A stretch of 64,000 nucleotides of DNA from Adiantum capillus-veneris (Eukaryota > Streptophyta > Polypodiopsida > Polypodiales > Pteridaceae), in the NCBI GenBank assembly GCA_014529385.2, contig CM043962.1, forward strand, positions 39,614,098 through 39,678,097. Reading direction: 5' to 3'. A program made the translations under genes and the position numbers. Below the pieces are notes generated by a model, which worked only from the letters and a program-made list of their open reading frames with translations, did no database searches and was not told where the DNA came from. Shown here piece after piece: positions 22,546 to 34,321 of this stretch; within the stretch, counting starts at the first letter, position 1; the number at the start of each line of letters is the position of its first letter.

Positions 22546-24134
22546 ATGGACTCATCGCGAGCTGAGAGTTCAAGTACAACAGAGCAAGCCAGTAGCAGTG
22601 GTAACACAGGTACAAGTGCAACAGAGCAGATTTTACAGCTTTATGGCTACAATGGAGATAAATTCTTGTATACAGATTCAAAAGGCCATAGATACTTGAT
22701 GAACAGCAAAAGCCGCACAGGAGCCAAGATCCTATTGATCAGAGTAAAACCAGATTCAGAGAACTCCCAAATGTTCACAGACTTCAGTGGAGCCAGGTAT
22801 TGCAAGCTCAAAGATAAAGTGCAGATAGAAGTTCAAAAAGTCAACCCGAGTGTTTATCCAGAAATCTGCACAAGCCAGCAAAACATACAATTAGTGCATA
22901 TGCAATCAGGGTCATTGTACATAGACTACAGTGGTCAGATCTATAATCGAGAACCAGAAATGAAAGATCCAACAGATCAACCAATTGAAGCCAGTGTAAT
23001 TGGAGAACCGAGCCAAAGACAGTACAAGGGTCAAGATGGAGCATTCTACAACTTGATGCTTAGTGTTTTAAAAGAAGATGCCGATAATTTGGCCAACATA
23101 GAAGCAGAAACTTCTCAACTAGATCTTGACATGACAGAACCAAATGAAATACCATCAGTCATGGCGTATTGCTCAGATTTTTTGAAGATTGTCCAAGAAA
23201 TCCAGACAACAGGGATACATCAACTACCAAGCAAGGTACCGAGAAAAGTGGAAATGCAAATCTTGATGTAAGTGCATCAAACCCGTCACTTTTAATGCAA
23301 TCGGATGATTTTGCATTACCATTAGAAGCACCAATAAAAGTAATACAAGTTCAAAATCAGCATAAAGATGCACAGGCACGTGGAAAGCTTAAAATTGACT
23401 CTTCGAACAACAAATTCCTGTATGAATTTGGTCAAGGTGTCCAGATATCACCGAAGGTTGAAAAGTCTGTTAGGTTTGCAATTGATTTTGCATCCACTGA
23501 CACAAGTGTGCAATCATTCATGAGTCTCTGAGACACATCAAACAGAATGATGTTAGCTTTGTATGGTACCCATAATTCATATGCACACTATGTGGACCAA
23601 AAAGGAGAGCTGTACAAAACGGATCAACCAGTGTTTGAACAGCCCACATACCAGCTCATAGAAGTGCGTCCAGTGATAGATCAGAAAGGATGGGTCATTT
23701 CAAAGGAAAGAATCTATTATAGCCCATCCTCTCTAGAGTTGAAGGATATTACCCGAGTGAACTCAGAAATTTGTTCAGAGCCAAACTCTCCTCCATCGGA
23801 AATCAAGCTTCGATGTTGTGACCAAACGAGCATATACTTTGACCAAAATAGTCGTAGATATAGACGAGAGTCTAGTATCTATGATGCCTTGGGTCCTGAA
23901 ACCACAGAAGCTCATATCATAAGAGGACCATGGGATAGACAATATCAAGGCAAAGATAATTCTATCTACAGCTTAACTTTGGGAATAATTTGTCATGTTT
24001 CATGGAGATACATAGGGAACTATGCAAAGGGTTTACATATGCCAAACCTCAATAGTGCTACACAAAGTGTACCTTCACATTCCCAAAAGGTGAGACTCAA
24101 CCAGATCCAAATAGTTTTGAGCTCTCACAAATGA
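22546..24134 (+). pseudogene. ORF with Y-x-D-x-x-G-x-x-Y repeats, element B
   Basis: First ORF after the leader; ATG at 22546 (MDSSRAESSS). The frame ends at 23271, continues in another frame to 23531 and in a third from 23547 to 24134, so it is broken. The protein is low-complexity Ser/Thr at the start and then carries repeated short motifs: FLYTDSKGHRY, MFTDFSGARY, LYIDYSGQIY, YKGQDGAFY, FLYEFGQG, YVDQKGELY, IYFDQNSRRY, YQGKDNSIY. The repeat suggests beta-hairpin units. I recognise no known family. The Ty3 element at 49.6-50.9 kb encodes the same kind of repeat (VYSDYGGRKC, FRDKKGNHY, FVDRYGREY) in the same position, upstream of gag. A structural or RNA-binding role is possible but only a guess. 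Confidence 0.6.
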
Positions 24135-24267
24135 AGCAGGCTATAGTGATCACTCTAGGAAGGGGGGAGCTGCAAATTCATCAAGCTCAGCTCTAGTACC
24201 AAAGAATGCTACACCAGTTAGAAGCCCAAGAACTTCTAGCCAGCAGACCCCTTCATAGCAAAAACCA

Positions 24268-25359
24268 TTGAAAGATCATATGGTTGTTGGAAGTTTTCCA
24301 TTGACCCAGAAACCATCAAAATCTCCAGAAAAATTCTTCTATGAAGATCATCGGGGACAAAATCTTCAGTTGATCTCCACGAGTCAAAGCCAAAAACCGA
24401 CAAATCCCATAGTGCTCAAGCAATTGGATGAGACCAAGCTCGCATATGCATATCGAGATGCAAATGGCAATGATTCTCAGTAGGTTCAAGACATTGTACA
24501 AACTCATTTGGATGGTACGACTGAAGTCAAAGACTATCTGAAGATGATAGAAACCCTCAAGTTTCCAGAACAGGTGACAAAAAAGTCAAAATCAATGAAA
24601 GCTAAAGTCCAAAAGGCTACACCACCAAAATCTCCTTTGAAGAAACAGATTCTACCAGAAAGTACAATGGACCTATTAAGGTCAAAGGTTACTCAAATGC
24701 AGGAGGACAATGCTCAACAATTGCAAAAAAGTGCAGTATCACAGTCATACAAGTCGACATCAATAGAAGCAGGTGATCAAAGCAAAGCCAATGTAAAAAA
24801 TGTTCAACCCACGGACATCGCCACCACAAAAACACTCAAAAAAGAAAGAAATCCTGAGACGATCAAGTGAAACATTGTTGGTGAGAATGAAGATAAACTG
24901 TCAAAAGAAGTAAAGCTAGATTTTCAGCTAGATAAGAACCTCATGTCTTTTCGCACTCGGAAAAGATGTGGCCAACCACAGCTGAAAGATGCTCCTGAAT
25001 TTGTGATCATATCAGGAAACAAACGAGTAGAATGCTGGGGAATCATCTCCACCACCATTGAAGTAAGTTCACAGATCATCAAAGCTCAATTCCATGTGAT
25101 CACAACAAAAGATATGCCAGACGACATCATAATGGGAATGCAAATGGCCAAGAAGATGTTAGAGATACAGAATTCAAACATGACGGAGTCATCACAGACA
25201 TCAAAGAATGAAGACCGAGATTGGTCACCTGCGCCGATGACAGCACAGAGTCCTCAAGCACAATTCAAATGGAGACTGATATCAAAGCAGATCTTATTGA
25301 AATTGATTCATCTCCATCATTCAGAACTTCAGAAGAACTTAAAGCAAATCAGGCAATAG
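24268..25359 (+). pseudogene. Continuation ORF with retropepsin-like remnant
   Basis: A single frame from 24268 to 25359 interrupted by TAG at 24481 and TGA at 24868. It starts with one more repeat motif (FFYEDHRGQN) and a Lys-rich linker. At about 25010-25150 it reads VECWGIISTTIEV, AQFHVITTKDMPDDIIMGM, which looks like the C-terminal half of a retroviral-type aspartic protease (the flap-to-IILG part). The catalytic D-S/T-G is not seen. So a protease domain was probably present and has decayed. Confidence 0.5.
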
Positions 25360-25874
25360 CAAGTGCAAATCAAATAGAACAAAGAACAACCACGGAAGCT
25401 ATTGAGCAAAGAATTCCACCGAGACCAGAGGTAAAGAAGAAAAATGTTGCAGACAAAGGTAAAGCTAAAGTGGAACTTCCACCGATTAGCACAAAAGGTG
25501 TGATAGCATATGTCTCTACATTAGAGAACCCTCATGGATCATCTTCTTCAAGCAAATCAGGATTTCAAAACTTCAAGTCAATTGCTGACCCAACTAAAAC
25601 CTCTAAGGAGACACCCTAAAAAGCAAATGTATATCAGCCAAAGTACTCAAGAAAGGAAAGGAAAGTCAAGCAAGTGTTTGTTTCGAGCAGTTTAGTTAAA
25701 GTCAATGATCCAGTTTGGATTAAGGATGAGAAATCAACACAAAAAGACAAACACATGGGATGGATAGCATCACGATGGATCTTAAAGGAACAGGAGTACT
25801 ATAGAGGTAACAAACAGATTTGGGTGCCAAAACCACAGGTTAGAGCATATGAAGTAACTTCAAGTCCCTCCTAA
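25221..25874 (+). pseudogene. ORF with tryptophan motifs (W-[IV]-x-K), element B
   Basis: Frame +3 relative to the previous ORF runs from about 25221 to 25874 with one stop at 25617. It is Ser/Lys-rich and ends with spaced tryptophan motifs DPVWIKDE, RWILKE and KQIWVPKPQ. A further piece at 26100-26366 has EVWIPKSS. The minus-strand Ty3 element has KQIWIPKR, TRIWIPKPK and SMWVPI after its second protease-like domain, in the same order. The shared module protease + W-x-P-K tail suggests one ancestral ORF; its function is unknown. Confidence 0.45.
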
Positions 25875-26099
25875 GAAAGAAGGCCCACAAGGTATCAACC
25901 TCGACAATATCCTAGGATACCTAAGAAGTAGGTTTACAACAAAACAACATTGAATGATAATGAAGTCTACCACGGCTCACAAAAGGATACATAACAAAGA
26001 TGGATCTCAAAGAATGTTCTTCTTGGACAAGGATTCTACATAGGGTATACAAAGATTTGGCTACTAGTCAACCACAAGCCAATTGCAACTACACCAGAC

Positions 26100-26366
26100 T
26101 TGCATGAAGATCTCAACATCTCAGCAGGACCTAAAGCTCAAGAAAGTCAACAAAGGAGTTACAAAGGTCATCAAGAGGTTTGGATTCCTAAGTCTTCCAA
26201 TGCTCCTAGTCAAAAGCCAGATACCAAAAGTGAAAAGAGGCCTACAACAACATCAAAGACTCCTATCAACATGCCTACTTGGAGAATAAAAGGGATAATG
26301 GAGTATTCACAGTCAAAGAAGGACAACCCAACCAATGAGAATGCAGATTCGAAGATGATAAAATAG
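26100..26366 (+). pseudogene. Further tryptophan-motif coding fragment, element B
   Basis: Open frame carrying QEVWIPKSSNAPSQKP and PINMPTWRIKG, with VWQKKPSMPTW following the stop at 26364. It continues the W-P-K motif theme of the preceding ORF after a broken stretch (25875-26100). No other domain is recognised. Confidence 0.35.
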
Positions 26367-26479
26367 GTATGGCAAAAGAAACCTTCAATGCCAACTTGGT
26401 CCTTCAGTAATCCTCTTTTTGAGGATTCGAGCTTACTTTTACCGGAAGAAATGTTTGTAGTAAGCACAAGAATGTAAAA

Positions 26480-27424
26480 AGTCAAGTCGCCAGGGTGCAA
26501 AAAACACTCTTTGGCATAGTTAGAATCGGACTGCTAAGCCATAAAATGAGCAAAGCATTAGTCCCAAAGCTTCAAGTCATATTAAACTCTGTGCTAAGAG
26601 TCATAGTTATTAGGCTTACGCTCAAGCTGGAAGAGTTGGGCATATCTAAAGTCATGTCGCTCATGGTGGATGAGATGAGCATAAGAGTCAAAGTCTATTA
26701 ACTTACAATTAGTGGAGTGTCGTAGAGTCCAACACTCACGCACAGTGCACAGTAAGATGAGAGCATATATCCTCGTCATCGAAAACCACTCTTAAAGGGG
26801 TGCAAGCGTGCAAAGCCATGTCATATGCTTTTATAGCTACACCATCTTTCTGAAGATCCCCTCAAAATCTTTCTTGCACAACATATTGTTTTCCATGCAT
26901 TTCTGTGTATGCATAAATAGGATGTCCCACCATTGGACATATGCATTAGACACTCTTTTTTTCTTCCACCTATGCACCTTGAGTGGACTACAACAGGCAA
27001 ACCGATGTTCCATCACGCAACCCTTTCATATTTGCTACCTTTTTAATTCCATATCTATCAGCAAATAATCCCTAAAGTACTTTATTAATATTTTCCATGC
27101 TAATAAGTAATCCAATAATGTGCGTATACCAAAGGCACTTTTTTCCCACTGGGTTTTTTCCCTTTGGTCATCCAGGTATAAGACCCTAATTTAGAACCTC
27201 ATCATTCTACTTCCTTTGTACATATTTTTCATAAATAAACAGCAACCTCATGACAAATACAACATCATCTCTAAAATTCAACTACTCGGACCAATGAAGA
27301 TGTTGCAGCAAATTGAACCTCATAAACAAATGTAGCGACAAAATGAAGATCGGCCCATCAACAAACAATCAAACCTTCCTCAGCCTCCAAGGACACTTTT
27401 TCAACAGTGCCCGGGGACCGGCAC
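26480..27424 (+). other. 3' non-coding part of element B
   Basis: About 950 bp between the last coding remnant and the polypurine tract. No gene, repeat or palindrome copy is seen. Confidence 0.6.
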
Positions 27425-27443
27425 TAAAATAGGAAGGGGGGAA
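27425..27443 (+). other. Polypurine tract of element B
   Basis: AAAATAGGAAGGGGGGAA lies directly before the TG of the 3' LTR, the expected plus-strand primer position. Confidence 0.9.
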
Positions 27444-28454
27444 TGTTAACTGAGTCAACGTCAGTTAGCAGATGCTGCTAAAGACTGAAGATGTATGAAT
27501 GTATATTGAAGATCAAAGTGAAGAAGCGGTAAAGATTGGAGTTACACACTTTTCACATTTTTGCAAAATGGCCATGTATTGTAATTTTCCGATTTATTTA
27601 GCCATTGTGATAATTGTAACATGTTATGGGCTCAATAAGAGTTCTAGAATGTAAAGCATAGGTCACTTAGTGTACCTAGGTTGCAGATACAATAAGTGTG
27701 GAGTCTAAAAGGTCTTGGGCGCTCGACATTACACCTTTCAGACCTTGGCTAAGGTATAAAAGCCAACTTTGTAAAGATTTTATTAAGCTTTTGGATGAGA
27801 AATACACAGCGTGAGCTAACGACGCTCACTTCTCTCCTTCTCGCGCTTCCTACACCCTCTCCGGTTGTCACATTGCGAATGCATTTGTTGCATTGTAACC
27901 ACAGGTAAGAGCTCTACGCATTGACGTAAGCCATTCACAGTATTTTGTATCTTTTGGCATCGCAGACCCGCGGCCTAATTTCATTATAACTAGGAATTTA
28001 CATGTTTAAATAGAAAACTAAGCATAGGCAGGGTATTGGGGCATCATTGCTAAGCATTTAGATGCATTCTGGGGCGAAACCTACTAGGTCAAAAATCCAC
28101 TGTTGTTAATAATCGTGATTTTGGAACTTGACCTAAAGTGGGGTTTGAGGCCATAGGCATGTGTGCTTAGGTCTTATAAACCCGTCCTAGAAGTTTCATT
28201 ACATTTGGATGTCATTTGATGCTGTAATGAATGTGATTTGCTTGCCGATGAGCGATTGGCTTTTGGTGATTTCAGTCACTTGAGTGTAGCTTGAGTTAGA
28301 TGCGAGTTGTTAGTTGTTTTCCAAGAGATTGACAACCGCTTGTAGCCTGTATGCATTGGTCGAGTCAGCTTCGTCCCATGGTTTGACAAATTAATCATGG
28401 TTCTCGCTAATACTGCAATAAGATAGGATGGTGAGGTTAGACATGCGTCCCACA
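27444..28454 (+). repeat. 3' LTR of element B
   Basis: 1011 bp, TGTTAACTGAG...GCGTCCCACA, with TATAAAAG at 27755-27762. It is closely similar to 17969-18975, with scattered substitutions and small indels. ATGGA follows as the target duplication. The identity of the pair was not computed; it would date the insertion. Confidence 0.95.
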
Positions 28455-28459
28455 ATGGA

Positions 28460-31400
28460 TATCTACTCCAAACCATACATGGTAGTAAACATAGTAGCTA
28501 CACTTCATTCACACATTGACCTTCAAACAATAGAGATAGCTTCTTTCAATAGAGATAGCTTGGCCAGATGATGGACCTTCGAACAACCTTGGGCTAAAAC
28601 CTCTGTAACACAATGGTAAGTAGGTTGGACAAGTGGTGAACCTCTACCCAACACCATCCATGGTATTAACCATAGTAGCTACACTCCATTCACAAATTGA
28701 CCTTCAAACAATAGAGACAGATTATTTTATTAGATCTAGCTTTGACAAGTGGTGGACCTTCAAAAAACCTTGTTCTAAACCCTCAATACAACAATGGATA
28801 GTGGGTTGGACCAGTGCTGGACCTCTACCCCAAAAAATCCATGCTATCAGAGTAGAGATAGGACTATTCAATAGAGATAGCTTGGATTGGTGGTGGTCCT
28901 TCAAACCACCTTGGACTAAAACCTCCATAACACAATGGTTAGTAAGTTGGACAAGTGGTGGACCTATGCCCCAAACCATCCATGGTAGTAAACATAGAAA
29001 CTATACTCCATGCACACATTGATCTTCGAACAATAGAGATAGCTTCTTTAAAAAAGAGCTAGCTTGTACAGGTGGTGGACCTTCAAACAACCTTGGGCTA
29101 AAATCTACATAACACAATGGTTAGTAGGTTGGACAAGTGGTGGACCTCTGCCCCAAACCATCTCTGGTAGTAAACATACTAGACACTCCATTCACACATT
29201 GACCTTCAAACAATAGAGATAGATGATTTCAATAGATCTAGCTTGGACATGACCTTCAAGCAGTAGAGATAGCTTCTTTCAATACAACTAGCTTCGACAA
29301 GTGGTGGTACTTCAAACCACCTTGGGCTAAAACCTCCATAACACAAGAAATATTAAATTGGACAAGTAATTGACCTCTACCCAGAACCATCCATGCTATT
29401 AAAGTAGAGATAGGATTATTCAATAGAGCTAGCTTTGATAGGTAGTGGACCTTCAAACAACCTTGGGCTAAAACCTTCATAACACAATGGTTAGTAGGTT
29501 GGACAAGTGATGGACCTCTGTCCCAAACCCTCCATGGTAGTAAACATAGTAGCTACACTCCATGCACACATTGATCTTCAAACAAAAGAGAAAGCTTCTT
29601 TGAATAGATCAAACTTAGATAGGTGGTGAACCTTCAAACCACCTTGGGCTAAAATCTTAATAACACAATAGATAGTAGGTTGGAAAAGTGTTGGACCTCT
29701 ACCTCAAACCATCAACATGATCAGACTAGAGATAGGACTATTCAATAGAGCTAGCTTGGACACGTGGTGGACCGGTTAGTAGGTTGGACAAGTTGTGGAC
29801 CTCCATCCCTAACCATCCATGGTAGTAAACATAGTAGTTACACTCCATTCATAGATTGACCTTCAAACCACCTAGGGGTAAAACCTCCATAACACAATGG
29901 ATAGTAGGTTGGACAAGCGGTGGACCTCTACCCCATACCATCCATGGTAGTACACATAGTAGATACACTCCATTCACACATTGACCTTCAAACAATAGAG
30001 ATAGATTCTTTCAATAGGGCTACTTGGACATGTGGTAGAGCTTCAAACCACATTGGGCTAAAAACTTTATGACACAAGGGATAGTATGTTGCACAAGTGG
30101 TGGACCTCTGTCCCAGACCAGCCATGGTAGTAAACATAGTAGCTACACTCCATTCACGCATTGATCTTTAAACAACAAAGATAGGAATATTGAATAGTGC
30201 TAGCTTGGATAGGTGGTGGACCTTCAAACCACCTTGGGCTAAACCCACCATAACACAAGGGATAGTAGGTTGGACAAGTGGTGGACCTATGTCCCAAACC
30301 ATCCATGGTAATAGAGATAGTATTTACACTCCATTCACACATTGACCTTGAAATAAAAGAGATAGCTTGAACAGGTGGGCCACCTTCACACCACCCTGGG
30401 CTAAAACCTCCATAACACAATGGATAGTAAGTTGGACAAGTGGTGTACCTCTGCCCCATACTATCCATGGTAATAAAAATACTAGTTACACTCCATTCAC
30501 ACATTGACCTTCAAATAATCGAGATAGCTTTTTTCAATAGAGCTAGCTTGAAACCACCTTGTGCTAAATCCTGCATGACACAATAGATAGTAGGTTGGAC
30601 AAGTGGTGGACCTCTTCCCCAAACCGTCCATGGTTAGTAAACAAAGTAGCTACACTCTATTCACACATTGACCTTGAAACAATAGAGATAACCTATTTCA
30701 ATGGAGCTAGCTTGAACAGGTGGTGGACCTTCAAACAACCTTGGGCTAAAACGTCTAGAACACAATGGATAGTAGGTTGGACAAGTGGTGGACCTCTACC
30801 CCAAACCATCCATGTGATGAGACTAGAGATAGGAATATTCAATAGAGCTAGCTTGGATAGGTGGTGAACCTTCAAACAACCTTGGGCTAAAACCTCCATA
30901 ACACAATAGATAGTAGGTTGGACAAGTGGTGAACCTCTGTCCCAAACCATCCATGGTAGTAAAAAAAGTAGCTACACTCCATTTACACATTGACCTTCAA
31001 ACAATAGAGATAGCTTCTTTCAAAGAAGCTAGCTTGGACAGGTGGTGGACATTCAAACAATCTTGGGATAAAACCTCCATAACACAATGGATTTTAGGTT
31101 GGACAAGTGGTGGACCTTTGCCCCAAACCATCCGTGGTAGTAAAAAAAGTAGCTACACTCTATTCACACACTGACTTTGAAACAATAGAGATAGATTTTT
31201 TCAATAGATCTAGCTTGGATAGGTGGTGGACTTTCAAACCTACCTGGGCTAAAACCTGTAGAACACAGTGGAAAGTAGGAAAAGTGGTGGACCTTTTCTC
31301 CAAACAATCCATGGTAGTAAACATAGTAGATACACTCCATTCACAAATTGACCTTCAAACAATAGAGATAGCTTTTTTCAATAGAGCTAGCTTAGACAGG

Positions 31401-32006
31401 TGGTGGACCTTCAAACCACCTTGGAGTTAAACCTCCATAACACAATGGATAGTAGGTTGGACAAGTGTTGGATCTCTACCCAAAACCATCCATGGTAGTA
31501 AACATAGTAGCTACACTCCATTCACACATTGACCTTCAAACAATAGAGATAGCTTCTTTGAATAGATCTAGCTTGGATAGGTGGTGGACCTTCAAACCAC
31601 CTTGGGCTAAAATTTCCATAGCACAATGGGTAGTAGGTTGGAGAAGTGTTGGACCTCTAACCAAAACCATCCACGCTATCATAGTAGAGATAGGACTACT
31701 CAATAGAGTGAGCTTCGACAGGTGGTTGACCTTCAAACCACATAGGGCTAAAACCTGCATAATATAATGGCTAGTAGGTTGGACAGGTGATGGTCCATTA
31801 CCCAAACCATCCATGGTACTAAACATAGTAGTTACTCTCCATTCACACATTGATCTTCAAACAATAGAGATAGATTCTTTCAATAGAGCTAGCTTGGACA
31901 GGTCATGGACCTTCAAACAAACATGGGCTAAAACGTGCATAACACAATGGTTAGTAGGTTGGACAAGTGGTGAAACTCTACTCCAAACCATCCCTGGTAG
32001 TAAACA
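28460..32006 (-). repeat. Satellite array 4 (minus orientation)
   Basis: About 20 monomers of the same satellite, continuing array 3 after element B. It ends at GGTAGTAAACATA (32006), where sequence of the transposon-like element begins (TGTTAGGAGCTGG). Confidence 0.97.
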
Positions 32007-32169
32007 TATGTTAGGAGCTGGACACACCCTACGGAGCTCGGCGGAATATTATTTTTTGTAAGTATTCTTTGAGAAGATCCGACATTTCACCTTTGTAAAT
32101 ATTGGGGCTTACAGAAGTTTCTAGATTGTATCCCATTTTTGACATTTAGATTGAGTAGATGTTTCCTTC

Positions 32170-33406
32170 AGATACCATTATGTCTTTAGTAGACTTTGTT
32201 GAAAATTACTCGTTCAAAGAGAAAAATGAAGTACAATCCATGCATTGGCATACAGATCAATGCACCATCCTTGTTCACATAACGTACATGCGTGACAACG
32301 AAGATGACAGTATTATCAAGCATATGCATTTCTACATCTCCGATGATAGGCAACATGATATGCTATTTGTCCAACATTGTTTTCTTCTTTGTGATCAGTG
32401 GCTTAAAGACCAGGGGCTGAATTTCAAGAAGCATTGGGTGTGGTCAGATGGTGCAGCCTCGCAATTCAAGGCTGCAAGGCCATTTTACTTTGTTGCTAGA
32501 TATTACCAACTAACAGGTACAGAGATGACATGGAATTTTTTTGGCTCTGGCCATGGCAAGGGGGAGCATGATGGCGCTGGCACTGTGATAAAGAGAGCCC
32601 TTACACATGAACAACTCAAGAGTAATGGATTTGTTCTTAGGCAAGCTGCAGACGTGGTTGCATTTTTTATGAGAACAATGTCCAATGCTGCATGTAGCTT
32701 GTATGCACAATCCACTAAAACAGGTCCTACTATAAACATGAAATTTTGGCTAGTAAAAGAGACAGAAGTGGACATGTCTAATCTATGGGGTTGTGAGAGA
32801 GTACCAGGATCTCAATCACTCCATTGCATTTCAGGCTTTTGTCGTCATGATCCTACTCAATTAAGGACCAGGCGGCTTTCTTGTTTTTGTGATGCTTGCA
32901 TGAAGGGCCATTGGAGGACTTGTTCCAACAAATCATATGCAGGCAAGTGGACACACAAGGCATTGAAACCACTCTCTGAGGTAGCAGAAGAGACTGAGGT
33001 ACCAGAAGATGAAGCTGCAATGTTTGAGGGATCCCCGGATATGTTGAGTGAGTATCTCATTGAAGGTGATAACTTTGCAGTCAATGCACACGCAGAAGGT
33101 GTAGAGTTCTTTCTTTTGAGATGTACAAAGAGAAAATGGATGACAGATTGCATCTTAAGAGATAAGTGGAAAAACAAATGTGATAAAAACACTTATGTTG
33201 TCACAAGGTGTTATTATCAACAGCAAGAGGGGGACCCAAATCACTACACTCTACTTGATGATAGGGGAGTTACTAACCTGTACTCTCACCTTGTTCAGGC
33301 AATCAAGTTTGACATGCCTTTGGTAGATGCTACCTCAAAGACATATTATTTATCTCCGAAACTACATGAAACCATTCACAATGCCATGCCCTATGAAGCA
33401 ACATGA
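32170..33406 (+). CDS. DDE-type transposase core exon with Cys-rich C-terminus
   Basis: Exon begins after a good acceptor (TTTCCTTCAG at 32171) and is open to TGA at 33404. The in-frame ATG at 32159 precedes the acceptor and is probably not used. Motifs in order (numbered from that ATG): HWHTDQC (29-35), ISDDRQHD (60-67), WVWSDGAASQFK (93-104), FGSGHGKGEHDGAG (128-141), and a Cys cluster with LSCFCDACMKGHWRTC (about 240-255). I know the SDG-x-x-SQFK ... HGKG-x-x-DG set from uncharacterised transposon-derived proteins, mostly in animals; it looks like an RNase H-fold DDE/D transposase, with D62/D63, D97 and E136/D138 as candidate metal ligands. No stops or shifts. The N-terminal exon is absent here but present at 54.7-55.7 kb. 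Confidence 0.7.
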
Positions 33407-33409
33407 TAC

Positions 33410-34195
33410 CTATTTAACATGCTTATATTATGTTCTATATAGCCTTCACCATTCAGTACCTCCTTACACATGTCCATTGTGCTATGTATCACATAGCACA
33501 CAACCACACAGAGCACATAGCATAGAATCACACACATTTTAGATAACGAGGTTACTATTGTGAACATGTTGCACCTTGAAAAAAGTTAGCCAAGATATTT
33601 GTCGGAAACGATTGGGAAGAAAACATTATCAAGAGCATCCCATTCACTTTCTTGATGAATCTCAGGTAAACATGTCTCATTCTTACAATCATCTCACTCC
33701 TATGAATAGATGCCCATTGGGCGTTATGGAGTTATGTACATGCTACTATATGTGATATGTAGCCAAGTAATGTGTCAAGATAGTCCATTGTCTCTAACTA
33801 GGCTATTATGTGTGCTATATTGCACAAATGTGTGTAATAATAGCCCAATGTCCCTATCTATGCTATAAAAGGACTCTATTGTAGTAAGATAGCAACATGT
33901 GTGCTATACAGTAAAAGTGTGTGTATCACATAGCACAATGTTCCTGTCTATGATATGATGTGTGGTATGTGAAAGAGCTATATTACATATTGAGAGCACT
34001 ATGTGTGCCATATAGCGTAAGTGTGTGTAATAAGAGGCCAATCTCCCTATCTATGCTATTATGTCATAGTATTTCTTGCAGTATGAGTGCTATATAGCAT
34101 AACTATATGTAATAATAGCCCAATGGTCCTGTCTATGCTATTATGTGTGCCATGTAACAGGACTCTATCAGAGTATGACAACATCATATCACCAA
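33410..34195 (+). repeat. Intron-type minisatellite with embedded exon piece
   Basis: 33490-33590 matches the E1 intron at about 7560-7650 (CACAGAGCACATA, GTACTATTGTGAACATG). 33675-34195 is almost identical to the reverse complement of 53.75-54.65 kb, for example around GGTATGTGAAAGAGCTATAT. The two sources join at about 33592, so this block is a chimera of introns from both genes of the element. Confidence 0.8.
33592..33665 (+). pseudogene. Transposase N-terminal exon remnant with 3' splice donor
   Basis: AGATATTTGTCGG... encodes DICRKRLGRKHYQEHP, matching the C-terminal end of the 54722-55741 exon. It ends CTCAG|GTAAAC, a good donor, followed by intron minisatellite. In the 54.7-kb copy the same donor position reads CACGCAAAC and is mutated. 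So this fragment shows where that exon should end. Confidence 0.65.
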
Positions 34196-34321
34196 AATAA
34201 AATTACATAATTCAACCATTAAGTTTAGAGAACTTTGAACAGGTCAATTTTTTGTATAGCAATTGCAAGTACATTCAGTGCGCAAAATGCTGTATACATG
34301 ATTCCATAACCACAATCAACC

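Larger units (their letters stand above)
17016..28459 (+). mobile_element. LTR retrotransposon B, non-autonomous, with TSD
   Basis: Element spanning 17021-28454, flanked by GTGGA (17016-17020) and ATGGA (28455-28459), a 5-bp target duplication with one difference. Order: partial 5' LTR, full 5' LTR, PBS, leader with ten palindromes, degenerate ORF region, PPT, 3' LTR. I find no reverse transcriptase, RNase H or integrase motifs in any frame, so it probably depends on a partner. The minus-strand Ty3 element in this window shares its leader design, its Y-x-D-x-x-G repeat protein and its protease/tryptophan-motif ORF, so a relative of it is the likely helper. Confidence 0.93.
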
